A stretch of 47,041 nt of DNA from Elusimicrobiota bacterium. Its GTDB lineage: Bacteria > Elusimicrobiota > Elusimicrobia > Elusimicrobiales > UBA9959. The stretch is from NCBI GenBank assembly GCA_016208085.1, contig JACQYT010000024.1:1-47041 (forward strand), written 5' to 3'. The notes under the pieces were generated by a model, which saw nothing but the letters and a program-made list of their open reading frames with translations, was not told the DNA's origin and did not search any database. Position 1 is the stretch's first letter. Each line of letters opens with the position of its first letter. Made by a program: the position numbers and the translations under genes. Below are positions 31,226 through 39,407 of the stretch, piece after piece.

Positions 31226-32080
31226 ATGAAAAAAGCGATGTGTTTCGTTCTGGTTTCGGTTTTTGCCGCGGCGGGCGCGAACGCCTATTTTAACGGAGGA
31301 GCCGATCTCACCACCGGTCCGGGCGACTACAGGGGAACGAACCTGTACTTTACCGCGGGGACCGACAATTTTTGGCTGACGCCGTCCATGGCTACCTATA
31401 ACTCGGACGCCCTTAAAAAAACCCGCCGGACGTTCCAGCTGCGCGCCGGATATGAAACTGAGCTGTATACGCTCGCGGGTTTAGCCGGAATGACGCCTGA
31501 AGTGAGCGGTTATTCCAATAACTTTGCGGGGGGAGACATAACCGTGTCTCTTACTCCCGGCAAAGGCGGGAAATCCCGCTTGGCCGGCCCCAACGCCCGC
31601 GCCGGCGGTTCCGGCGGCGGGGCGGGCGTTACCCGCATAGACGTCGGCGCCGGACTTAAGCACACCATTCATGATAATACGATCGGCACCGACACAAAGA
31701 CCGGCCAAACCGAGTTCTCGCTTTTCGCGGGAGCCAGGGTCCTTATGGCTCAACTCGGCGCCTCGTATACCGGCTATGCCTATGGCGAAGAAAAAGCCGC
31801 GCCGGAACTGGGCACGGTGCCGGGCCTTAATTTCGCGCGTTCCGCCTATCCCAGATCCAGCATCAACGCGCGCGTGACCCTGCCCGGCTATCCGCTGGTA
31901 ACGCCGTTCGTGGCCTACACCGGCACCAAGTACAAGGCCGGAGAAAAGGACAGTTCGGCTTACCTTTTCGGGGCCGACCTGGACCTGAACATGGTCGCCG
32001 CGAACGTGGCTTATCAGATCTTTAACGACGGCTCCGCGAGGACCAGTTTTATTTCCATCGGCGCCGGGATAAAGTTTTAA
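31226..32080 (+). CDS. P7: predicted outer-membrane beta-barrel protein
   Basis: 284 residues. It has a clear signal peptide, MKKAMCFVLVSVFAAAGANA, with AxA cleavage before YFNGG. The rest consists of alternating amphipathic strands rich in Tyr, Thr, Gly and Ala (GTNLYFTAGTDNFWLTPS, FQLRAGYETELYTLAG, ARVLMAQLGASYTGYAYG, VANVAYQIFNDGSARTSFISIGAGIKF). It ends with Phe, the usual C-terminal residue of barrel proteins inserted by the BAM machinery. A Gly/Ala-rich loop lies about 113-130. The size suggests 10-12 strands. It follows P1-P6 in the same direction with its own promoter, so it may be the outer-membrane partner of that system; this link is inference from position. No specific family is recognised. 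Confidence 0.78.
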   Translation: MKKAMCFVLVSVFAAAGANAYFNGGADLTTGPGDYRGTNLYFTAGTDNFWLTPSMATYNSDALKKTRRTFQLRAGYETELYTLAGLAGMTPEVSGYSNNFAGGDITVSLTPGKGGKSRLAGPNARAGGSGGGAGVTRIDVGAGLKHTIHDNTIGTDTKTGQTEFSLFAGARVLMAQLGASYTGYAYGEEKAAPELGTVPGLNFARSAYPRSSINARVTLPGYPLVTPFVAYTGTKYKAGEKDSSAYLFGADLDLNMVAANVAYQIFNDGSARTSFISIGAGIKF

Positions 32081-32200
32081 TCCGAAAATCGCAGCGATTT
32101 TCGGATGCTCGTTCGCCTGTTTACCAACTTCAGCCAATAGGTTGTACCAATGAATGCCTATAGAATTCATATCGCCGGTCAGGAAAGAGTCCGGAAAAAA
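32081..32200. repeat. Dispersed repeat H2: CCGAAAA hairpin plus downstream segment
   Basis: It begins at the P7 stop with TCCGAAAATCGC-AG-CGATTTTCGGA (12-bp stem). Then follow TGCTCGTTCGCCTGT, AATGAATGCC, ATATCGCCGGTCAG and AGTCCGGA. The same order of blocks at the same spacing occurs at 45309-45433 behind nrdD, with divergent sequence between the blocks. Confidence 0.6.
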
Positions 32201-32256
32201 ATATTTCCAATCCGGCACGGGACTCAAAGAAAACCCCATGCCGGGTAGAATTTACC

Positions 32257-34065
32257 ATGTACGAAAACCTTGCCGCCAAATACCGCCCCAGGAACTTTTC
32301 GGAGGTGCTGGGGCAAGATACCATCAAGACCACGCTGGCCAACTCGGTTAAGCTGGACCGCCTGGCGCACGCCTACGTCTTTTACGGGCCCCGCGGCTGC
32401 GGCAAGACCACCATAGCGCGCATTCTGGCCAAGACCCTGAATTGCCGGAAATCCAAGAATGAAATACCTTGCGACAAATGCCCCTCCTGTCTTGAAATAG
32501 CCGAGTCCAGGTCCCTGGACGTCATAGAAATAGACGCCGCTTCAAACACCGATGTGGACCATGTCAGGAACGTCATTATAGAACACGTGGACCTTTCGCC
32601 TTCCAGGGACAAATACAAAATCTATATTCTGGACGAAGTGCAAATGCTCTCCAAGGCTGCTTTCAACGCGCTGTTAAAAACCATAGAGGAGCCGCCCGCC
32701 CACGTGGTGTTCGTGATGGCCACCACCGAGCAGACAAAGGTGCCGCTCACTATTTTATCCCGCTCGCAGTGCTTCCGCTTCAGGCCCATACCCCAAGCCC
32801 TGATAGCCGAACGCCTGAAGGAAGTGGCCTCCCGTGAGAAGCTGAAGGCCTCCGATGAGGCGCTGGCCATAATAGCCAAAGCCGCCGGCGGGGCCATGCG
32901 CGACGCGCTGACGCTGCTTGACCGCGCCGCCTCTTTCGGCAAAGGCTCGGTCCAGGCCGAAGTTCTCAACGAACTGCTCGGGCACGCGGGCGCCGACCTG
33001 ATAATGGACGTGGCCGCCGCGCTCGTGAAAAGGGATCAGGCCGCCCTCTATGCGGGGTTTGAGAAGATAGCAAAGGAAGGCTATGACCCGCTGACGGTTT
33101 TAAGGGACCTGCGGAACGCGCTGGCCGAAACTTTTCTTTATCTGCAGAAGTTCTCAAAAACCGGAACGGCCCTGGCCGGAGTTCTGGATAAGGACTTCAG
33201 TCCGGCCGCGCTGGCCCGGCTCTCAAGAAAACTTAACGCCGTTATAGATGAAGTGAAATTTTCGGACGCGCCGTCCATGGCCGCTGAAATAGCGCTGTTT
33301 ACGCTGGCGGAAACCCCCCAGGACCTGGACGGCCTGGTCAAACGGCTGGAAGCCCTTGAAGGGCGGCTCGCGTCGGGCGCCGCCGCTCCGGCCGTCCCGA
33401 TTCCGGAACCGCCCGTGAAACAGGACGGGACCGTCCAAAAAAAAAATGAAAGATTAGCGCCACAGCCGCCGGCTGATCCTCCGGGACCGGAAACGCCGCA
33501 GCCGCGCCCCGCTCCGGCCCCGTCAATGCCTTCTTCCGCCCTCTGGAAAAAACTTCTTTCCGGCATCTGCGCGAAAAAACCGGTGCTTTACAATATCCTG
33601 CTTTCCGCGAAGGTGGCCTTTGAACAGGACCACAGCTGGAAGCTTTCTTCTTCAAATAAGTTTGAAGCGGTTATAATAGAAAAGGCCAGAGAAGAACTTG
33701 AGGAGATCATGGAGCGCGTCTCCGGCCGGAAGATAAATTTTACGGTCGAACATGATCCTCCCATCCCCGCGCAGCCCGCGGCTGATGACGCCGAAATATC
33801 GGCGGAGGAAACAGAGGACGCCGTTTTTGTGGAAGATACGCCGTCCCCCCCAGGTCCATCCCGCGGTTTTTCTGAAAAGGGCCAAAGCGCTGTGCCCGCA
33901 CCGCAGGTTTCCTGCGCCGTGCCGGAGCCTGCCGCCAAGGCGCCCGCGCAAGAGGTTAAATGGGAAGATGTGGGCGCTTCGATACCGGCCGAGGAAGAGG
34001 CGGAGCTTAAAAAACTTTCAAAAGTCTTTCACGGCAGGATCGCCAGGATACAGAAGATAAAATGA
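32257..34065 (+). CDS. dnaX: DNA polymerase III subunit gamma/tau
   Basis: 602 residues. AAA+ ATPase domain: Walker A FYGPRGCGKTTIARILA (about 43-59), zinc site CRKSKNEIPCDKCPSC (Cys about 65, 74, 77, 80), Walker B YILDEVQMLSKAAFNALLKTIEEPP (about 125-149), and sensor TTEQTKVPLTILSRSQCF. Domain III runs to about 365, a Pro-rich linker follows, then a tau-like C-terminal part from about 425 (ALWKKLLSGICAKKPVLYNIL). It loads the sliding clamp and links polymerase cores in the replisome. In the linker, codons 394-397 form an A10 run (33437-33446) where slippage would give a short gamma form. The 3' end overlaps recR by 4 nt (ATGA), the common dnaX-recR arrangement. Confidence 0.95.
   Translation: MYENLAAKYRPRNFSEVLGQDTIKTTLANSVKLDRLAHAYVFYGPRGCGKTTIARILAKTLNCRKSKNEIPCDKCPSCLEIAESRSLDVIEIDAASNTDVDHVRNVIIEHVDLSPSRDKYKIYILDEVQMLSKAAFNALLKTIEEPPAHVVFVMATTEQTKVPLTILSRSQCFRFRPIPQALIAERLKEVASREKLKASDEALAIIAKAAGGAMRDALTLLDRAASFGKGSVQAEVLNELLGHAGADLIMDVAAALVKRDQAALYAGFEKIAKEGYDPLTVLRDLRNALAETFLYLQKFSKTGTALAGVLDKDFSPAALARLSRKLNAVIDEVKFSDAPSMAAEIALFTLAETPQDLDGLVKRLEALEGRLASGAAAPAVPIPEPPVKQDGTVQKKNERLAPQPPADPPGPETPQPRPAPAPSMPSSALWKKLLSGICAKKPVLYNILLSAKVAFEQDHSWKLSSSNKFEAVIIEKAREELEEIMERVSGRKINFTVEHDPPIPAQPAADDAEISAEETEDAVFVEDTPSPPGPSRGFSEKGQSAVPAPQVSCAVPEPAAKAPAQEVKWEDVGASIPAEEEAELKKLSKVFHGRIARIQKIK
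33437..33446 (+). promoter_or_regulatory. Predicted dnaX slippage/frameshift site (A10)
   Basis: Ten A residues (CAA AAA AAA AAT in frame). Reading after one inserted A, or a -1 ribosomal shift, gives AAA TGA, an immediate stop. Losing one A gives ATG AAA GAT TAG, a stop four codons on. Both alternative frames thus end at once, giving a protein of about 397-399 residues, as expected for a gamma subunit. Confidence 0.7.
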
Positions 34066-34655
34066 AAACCCTGGATAAACTCATCGCCCTGTTCAGGAGA
34101 TTCCCGGGAGTGGGGCCCAAGCAGGCGGAGCGCTTCGCGCTTTATGTGATAAAAGCGCCAGCCGAACAGATGGAAGAACTGGCGGAAAGTCTGATGGCCG
34201 TTAAAAATTCGGTGCGCTGCTGCGCCGAATGCGCGAATTACGCCGAAGAAGAACTGTGCTCCGTCTGCGCCGACCGCTCCCGCGACCGTTCCGTCATCTG
34301 CGTGGTGTCCCAGCCGCAGGATGTGGCGGCCATAGAAAAGACAAAGACCTTTAACGGCGTATACCATGTTCTGCACGGCTCCATCTCCCCGATGGACGGC
34401 GTGAACTGCGAAGGGCTGAAGCTGAAAGAACTGCTTGAGCGGGTGCGCGCGTCCGACGGCGCCCTGAGCGAGCTTATTATCGCCACCAACCCCGACACCG
34501 AAGGGGAAAGCACCGCGATTTATCTTACCAGGATCCTGAAAGATTCCGTCCCCAGCATAACCCGTCTTGCCTGCGGCGTGCCGCTTGGCGGGGACATTAA
34601 CTATATGGACGAGGTCACGCTCGGTTACGCCCTGAAGGGCAGGACGAAAGTATAA
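34062..34655 (+). CDS. recR: Recombination mediator RecR
   Basis: 197 residues, the usual length. N-terminal helix-hairpin-helix LIALFRRFPGVGPKQAERFALYVI (about 6-29), zinc finger CCAECANYAEEELCSVCADRSRD (Cys about 53-71), Toprim domain beginning SVICVVSQPQDVAAIEKT, with LIIATNPDTEGESTAIYLTRIL (about 140-161), and the C-terminal LACGVPLGGDINYMDEVTLGYALKGR. It acts with RecO/RecF to load RecA at gaps and stalled forks. Translation is coupled to dnaX by a 4-nt overlap. Repeat element A5 follows directly. Confidence 0.96.
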   Translation: MKTLDKLIALFRRFPGVGPKQAERFALYVIKAPAEQMEELAESLMAVKNSVRCCAECANYAEEELCSVCADRSRDRSVICVVSQPQDVAAIEKTKTFNGVYHVLHGSISPMDGVNCEGLKLKELLERVRASDGALSELIIATNPDTEGESTAIYLTRILKDSVPSITRLACGVPLGGDINYMDEVTLGYALKGRTKV

Positions 34656-34658
34656 AGG

Positions 34659-34749
34659 CAGGGTATAGGGTATAGGGGAGAGGGTTTAGGGTGCGGAAGT
34701 AAGGAATTTTCTTACTACTCTACCCTCTACCCTACACCCTCTACCCTGC
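34659..34749. repeat. Heptamer-iteron hairpin element A5
   Basis: The left arm is GGGTATA/GGGGAGA/GGGTTTA units, the core is TAAGGAATTTTCTTA (34700-34714), and the right arm is CTCTACC/CCTACAC units. It separates recR and comEC and ends 7 nt before the comEC start. Confidence 0.8.
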
Positions 34750-34756
34750 TGTATTT

Positions 34757-36700
34757 ATGCGTTTTTCCTATTATAAAAGGCCTCTCTTTATCCTGCTTTT
34801 GTGTTACGCGGCGGGAATAATTGTCTTTAAGGCGGCCTCTTCCCGGGGTCCGGCAGCGGCCCGGCAGGTTATTTTGCCGTCTTCAATGGTATCCCTGGAA
34901 GGGCTGGTGCAGGAATATCCCATAAGCCGGTATAAACGCTGGCGTTTTGAATTTAGAGCCGATAAAATAAACGGCGCCAGGTCGGATATTTCGTTGATGG
35001 CCTATGTCCGGGACCTGAACGGCGCGTCTTACGGCGATTCGGTCCGGTTCACCGCCGCCTTGAGCGAACCTTTCAATTACGCCGTGCCCGGCAACCTGGA
35101 CTGGCGGGGTTATCTGTCCGACCGCGGGATAAAAGCGGAAGCAAAGGGGGAGAAACCGGAAATAATAAGAAAGGCGCCGTTCTTTTTCAGGATTGCGCAG
35201 CTCTTCAGGGCGCAGGCGCTGGAAGTCTTTGCGAAAAATTTTCCGGCCGACCAGGCTTCAGTCCTGAGCGGCATAGTCATGGGGGAAAAGAAAAGCGTTT
35301 CCGAAGGCCTTAAGAGGGCTTTTCAGGATTCGGGGGCCATGCATCTCCTGGTGGCGTCCGGCTCCAACGTCGGTTTTGTGACTTTCCTGATCTATTTTCT
35401 GTGCGCGAAAGCCGGGCTCGATAAAAAATATACCGGGTTTCTGGCGCTGACTTGCGCCGGCTTTTATGTCGCGGCCGCGGGGCTCGATCCGCCGCTGGTG
35501 CGCGGCTACGCGATGTTCGCCGCCGCCTTTCTCGGATTTCTTATAGCGCGCGATTCCGGCGTTTTCCAGGGACTTGTCCTCGCCTGCCTGGCGATACTTG
35601 TTTTTTCGCCGCGGGCTCTTTTTGACGCCGGCTTCCAGATGTCTTTCATGGCGGCTTACGGCATAATCGTCGGCATGGCTTTGTGGGGGCCGATCTGCAG
35701 GATCGGGGGCTTTTCAAATAACATCCTGGCCATAATCCTGGTGAGCTTTTTCGCCCAGATAGGCCTTTATCCGCTGATGGCGCTCTATTTTCACAAGGTG
35801 TCGCTTATTTCGATTTTATCAAACGTCGCGCTGGCGCCGGCGTCCGGCGTGATTATGGGCCTCGGCTTTCTCTGCGTGGCGGCTTCATATTGGGCCCCGC
35901 TCTTCGCCGTAATAAAGCCGCTGGGCGCTTTCGCCGTCGGTTTTTTTATCCGCCTGGTGGAATTCTTCGCTTCTTTCGAGTTTTCCGCCGTCCGGCTGAG
36001 CCCGCCTTCGGCCCTGACGCTGTCCGCCTTTTTCATTTTTATCTTCGCTCTCCTGCATGCCCCGCTTTTCGGATTTAGGAATAAAAAACTGTATTTTGCG
36101 GCGGCCGGCTCGCTCCTTATCGGGGTTTTCGGGACAAAAGTCAGCCCCGAAAAAAATCTCGCGGCGATGTTCTCCGACGCGGATACGCATTCCGTCATCT
36201 TAAAACACGGCTCCAAAGCCGTTTTCCTGGTCAATCCGGGCCTGGACGGCGGTAAACTCGTGAATTCCTCGCTGTATTACGGGTTCCGCGAGATAGACGG
36301 CGTTTTTATCTCCACGCTGGCCAGAAAAGACTGGAGCGGGCTCGGCGGGATGGCGCAAAGCCTTGGCGTGAAAAAAATCATACTGCCGTACGGGCCTTTG
36401 CCCGAGGAACTGTCGGAAGTCCTGTCCGAGCTTGAAAAGAACGGGGGGGCCGTGCTCAGGGTCTGGAGCGGAGAAGCATTGGACATCTCCGGCGTTTGGG
36501 TTCATCCCGTCTGGCGGGGCCGGTCCGGCGGTTACGGGGGCAATACCCCTTATGAAGGACTTGACTGGCGCTTCAGCGGAAAAGATTTTAAGGTCGCCGT
36601 CGAAGACGATGGGCGCCGCGCGGCCGGAGCCTGCGGCATCAGCGGCGAATGCCGCGATTTCGCCGGCAAAAAAGGAGAACTGCTTGAATTTGAGCTGTAA
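34757..36700 (+). CDS. comEC: ComEC/Rec2-family DNA-uptake channel protein with degenerate nuclease domain
   Basis: 647 residues. N-terminal hydrophobic segments and a soluble OB-like part (about 45-130), then the Competence domain with about 9-10 membrane segments. Its hallmark is SGIVMGEKKSVSEGLKRAFQDSGAMHLLVASGSNVGFV (about 172-209), followed by LDPPLVRGYAMFAAAFLGF. ComEC carries single-stranded DNA across the inner membrane during transformation. The C-terminal about 180 residues align in position with the metallo-beta-lactamase-like domain, but the HxHxDH metal motif is absent: the corresponding region reads ISTLARKDWSGLGG, and the DVGQGD-like start reads MFSDADTHSV. The presumed nuclease activity should therefore be lost. 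Element A5 lies directly upstream. No other competence gene is in the window. Confidence 0.85.
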   Translation: MRFSYYKRPLFILLLCYAAGIIVFKAASSRGPAAARQVILPSSMVSLEGLVQEYPISRYKRWRFEFRADKINGARSDISLMAYVRDLNGASYGDSVRFTAALSEPFNYAVPGNLDWRGYLSDRGIKAEAKGEKPEIIRKAPFFFRIAQLFRAQALEVFAKNFPADQASVLSGIVMGEKKSVSEGLKRAFQDSGAMHLLVASGSNVGFVTFLIYFLCAKAGLDKKYTGFLALTCAGFYVAAAGLDPPLVRGYAMFAAAFLGFLIARDSGVFQGLVLACLAILVFSPRALFDAGFQMSFMAAYGIIVGMALWGPICRIGGFSNNILAIILVSFFAQIGLYPLMALYFHKVSLISILSNVALAPASGVIMGLGFLCVAASYWAPLFAVIKPLGAFAVGFFIRLVEFFASFEFSAVRLSPPSALTLSAFFIFIFALLHAPLFGFRNKKLYFAAAGSLLIGVFGTKVSPEKNLAAMFSDADTHSVILKHGSKAVFLVNPGLDGGKLVNSSLYYGFREIDGVFISTLARKDWSGLGGMAQSLGVKKIILPYGPLPEELSEVLSELEKNGGAVLRVWSGEALDISGVWVHPVWRGRSGGYGGNTPYEGLDWRFSGKDFKVAVEDDGRRAAGACGISGECRDFAGKKGELLEFEL

Positions 36701-36775
36701 AGGGCAGGGAACAGCGGACAGAACACTATACTCCGACCCCTGATCGCTGCACGCTAATTTTTGTATCATATTGCT

Positions 36776-37618
36776 ATGAAGAGCATAAAAAGCGTGGTCT
36801 TGTTCTATAATTCAAAAAGGAAAAAATCCGTCGGTTTCGCCTCAGGCGTGGAAAAAATGCTCAAAAGCAGGGGCGTGACGGTGGCAAAAATCTGCGTAAA
36901 CGATCCAGTCCGCGGTTTCAAAAAAGCCGACGCGGCCGTCACCGTCGGAGGCGACGGCACTGTGCTTTACGCGGCCCGCCAGGTCATAAAATACGGCATG
37001 CCGGTCCTTGGAATAAACGCCGGCGGCATGGGTTTTTTAAGCGGCATGGAGCGGTCCGAGTTCCGCAGGAATCTGGACGCTTTTCTGGGCAACAGGTTTA
37101 AAAAGATAAAAAGGCGGCTGCTGGCCGTTACGGCGCGGCGGCGCGCCAAACTGGTTTTCGGCCCCTATCCGGCTTTGAACGACTGTGTCATCAGAAGCGC
37201 CGAGTCCCGGGCTTTTACGCTTAAAGTCTGTTTCGGCCGCTGGTTTTTGAGCGAGTATTTCGGCGACGGGCTCATAATTTCCACGCCCACCGGCTCCACG
37301 GCCTACAACCTGGCCGCGTTCGGCCCTATTGTCCTGCCGGAACTGGAGGTGTTTTTGCTTTCGCCCATCTGTCCGCACACCCTCACCCACCGGCCGATAG
37401 CGCTTCCGTCCGGAGAAGACATCAGGGTAACGGTGAAGGGCAAGCCCGGCCTTAACCACCGCGTCACTCTTTCATTGGACGGCCAGGAGAATTTTGAGCT
37501 TAATTGCGCCGATGAAATAATCATACGCAAATATCCCGCGAACTTCGAGATGCTCGTGCCGGAAAGTTTTTCCTATTTTGACCTCCTGCGGAAAAAACTG
37601 AGCTGGGGGGAGCGTTAG
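36776..37618 (+). CDS. nadK: NAD kinase
   Basis: 280 residues from ATG 36776; an in-frame TTG at 36761 is less likely. It phosphorylates NAD to NADP in the cytoplasm. Motifs: GGDGTVLYAARQ (about 57-68), GINAGGMGFLSGM (about 81-93), LNDCVIRS, where the usual NE is ND (about 136), and the conserved ISTPTGSTAYNLAAFGPIVLPEL (about 168-190) with GPIV. After it come FLLSPICPHTLTHRPIALP and LSLDGQ near the C-terminus. The ND and AFG changes relative to NE and AGG are mild variants. A weak TATCAT -10-like hexamer sits close upstream. It is followed by an iteron element and recN, a common nadK-recN neighbourhood. Confidence 0.93.
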   Translation: MKSIKSVVLFYNSKRKKSVGFASGVEKMLKSRGVTVAKICVNDPVRGFKKADAAVTVGGDGTVLYAARQVIKYGMPVLGINAGGMGFLSGMERSEFRRNLDAFLGNRFKKIKRRLLAVTARRRAKLVFGPYPALNDCVIRSAESRAFTLKVCFGRWFLSEYFGDGLIISTPTGSTAYNLAAFGPIVLPELEVFLLSPICPHTLTHRPIALPSGEDIRVTVKGKPGLNHRVTLSLDGQENFELNCADEIIIRKYPANFEMLVPESFSYFDLLRKKLSWGER

Positions 37619-37630
37619 TGCTGAAAGATT

Positions 37631-37719
37631 GTTCGGTTGATAAGTTGATAAGTAAAAACAGCAGTGTAAGGTTTTAAACTTCTTCACCTGTCAACCAGTC
37701 AACCTATCAACTAGTCAAC
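37631..37719. repeat. Short-iteron hairpin element D between nadK and recN
   Basis: The left arm GTTGATAAGTTGATAAGT is followed by a TAAGG...TTTTAAACTTC centre. The right arm has four 8-bp units (TCAACCAG, TCAACCTA, TCAACTAG, TCAACTTG). The arms are complementary as TTGA/TCAA. The plan is like the A elements with yet another unit. Confidence 0.65.
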
Positions 37720-37727
37720 TTGCCGTT

Positions 37728-39407
37728 ATGCTGAAAAGGCTTGAAATACGGGATTTTGCCATCATTGACCGCCTGGCTTTGGAATTCGGCGGGGGGTTGA
37801 ACCTCTTCACCGGCGAAACAGGGGCGGGCAAGTCCATAATCATAGAAGCCATAGGCTTCCTGCTGGGTGAAAGGGCGAACTCGGAGCTTATCAGGACCGG
37901 CGCTTCCCAGGCCGAAGTGGCCGGGGTCTTTTGCGTTTGCGCCCTGCCGAAAAGACTTGCCGCGGAGTACGGCCTGAAGGGGCCGGAGTTCTCGGTAAAA
38001 AGACAACTGGACCCGGGCGGCAGGACCAGGGGGTTTTTTGAAGGCCGGCCGGTCACGGCGGCCTTCCTCTCGGGCCTGGGCGACGCGCTGGTGGATTTTC
38101 ACGGCCAGAACGAGCATCAGAGCCTGATGAAGCCGGAAGTCCGGCGCGCGCTGCTGGACCGCTACGGCCGCCTTGAAGACGAGTGCGCGGCGTACGGTTC
38201 GGTCTTTGAGGAAAGACGCCGCCTGCTGGAGAGAATGGATTCCGTCTCCCTTTCCGAGGAGGAAAAGAGGCGCAGCCTTGAACTTTACAGGTTCCAGGTT
38301 TCGGAGATAGAGTCCGCGGCCCTGAAAACCGGGGAGGAGGAGGAACTTTCGGTCCTTTACCCGAGGCTTGCGAACGCCCAGAAACTTTTTAATTTATCCG
38401 GCCGCGCGTACGAGCTGCTGGCTTTGGGCGAAACCCCGGCCGTGCCGGCGCTGGAAAAAACCCTGAGGGAAGCGGGGGAGCTGGCCAAACTTGACGGGAC
38501 CATGGAGCCGGTAAAAGAAAGCCTTTCCCAGGCGCTGATACTTTTACGGGACGCCGGCGAAACCCTGTACCGGTATTCAAAAAACCTTGATACGGACCCC
38601 GCGGCATTGGACCAGTGCCTCTCCCGGCTGGATAAAATAGCCGTTTTAAAGAAAAAATACGGCGGGTCGGCGGCCGCCGCGCTTGAATATGCCGCCCGAC
38701 TGAAAGACAGGATAACCGCTCTTGAGGATTCGGCTTTGGATAAAAAGGAGCTCTCGGCTGGCTTAGAGAAGGCCGAAGCCCGGCTCTTAAAACTGGCCGA
38801 AGCGCTTCACGCGCGCCGCCTGGCCGCGGCCAAAAAACTTTCTGCGGCGGTTTTACGCGAGATCTCCGGGCTGGGTTTTAAGGAAGTCAAATTCGCCGCG
38901 GCGGTAGAAGCGGAAGAGGGCCGCTTTACTTCTTCCGGGATGGACAGCGTGGAGTTCCTGTTCTCCGCCAATCCCGGCTATCCTTTAAAATCGCTCAAAT
39001 TCACCGCTTCCGGCGGCGAGATGTCCAGGGTGATGCTGGGCCTTAAAACCGCGCTTGCGGCCTCCGACAATATCCCCGTGCTGATCTTTGACGAGGTGGA
39101 TACCGGCGTGGGCAGCGCCGTGGGCAGGCTTCTGGGAGAAAAGCTTTCAAAGCTGGCCCGCGCCAAACAGCTCTTTTGCGTGACCCATATGCCGCAGATA
39201 GCGGCTTTCTCCGACGCGCATTTCTACGTTGAAAAAGCCGTTAAGAACGGGACTTCAGCCATAACCGTAACCAGGCTGGATGCCGGGCAAAGCGCCGCCG
39301 AGATTGCCAGGATGCTGGGCGGCAGGCTTAAATCTTCGGAACTGGGCCGCAAGCACGCCCTTGAACTAATAAAAGAGTCCAAAACGATTAAAAAGTCCGG
39401 AGCATAG
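37728..39407 (+). CDS. recN: DNA repair protein RecN
   Basis: 559 residues, normal length. SMC-like ATPase: N-terminal LEIRDFAIIDRLALEF (about 4-19), Walker A LFTGETGAGKSIIIEAI (about 26-42), long coiled-coil regions (about 140-350), and the C-terminal half with signature FTASGGEMSRVMLGLK (about 424-439), Walker B IPVLIFDEVDTGVGS (about 449-463) and the H-loop CVTHMPQIAAFSDAHF. RecN binds broken DNA ends and aids recombination repair. It follows element D and nadK on the same strand. The start ATG is preceded by the TCAACT array with only a weak ribosome site, which may lower expression. Confidence 0.96.
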   Translation: MLKRLEIRDFAIIDRLALEFGGGLNLFTGETGAGKSIIIEAIGFLLGERANSELIRTGASQAEVAGVFCVCALPKRLAAEYGLKGPEFSVKRQLDPGGRTRGFFEGRPVTAAFLSGLGDALVDFHGQNEHQSLMKPEVRRALLDRYGRLEDECAAYGSVFEERRRLLERMDSVSLSEEEKRRSLELYRFQVSEIESAALKTGEEEELSVLYPRLANAQKLFNLSGRAYELLALGETPAVPALEKTLREAGELAKLDGTMEPVKESLSQALILLRDAGETLYRYSKNLDTDPAALDQCLSRLDKIAVLKKKYGGSAAAALEYAARLKDRITALEDSALDKKELSAGLEKAEARLLKLAEALHARRLAAAKKLSAAVLREISGLGFKEVKFAAAVEAEEGRFTSSGMDSVEFLFSANPGYPLKSLKFTASGGEMSRVMLGLKTALAASDNIPVLIFDEVDTGVGSAVGRLLGEKLSKLARAKQLFCVTHMPQIAAFSDAHFYVEKAVKNGTSAITVTRLDAGQSAAEIARMLGGRLKSSELGRKHALELIKESKTIKKSGA

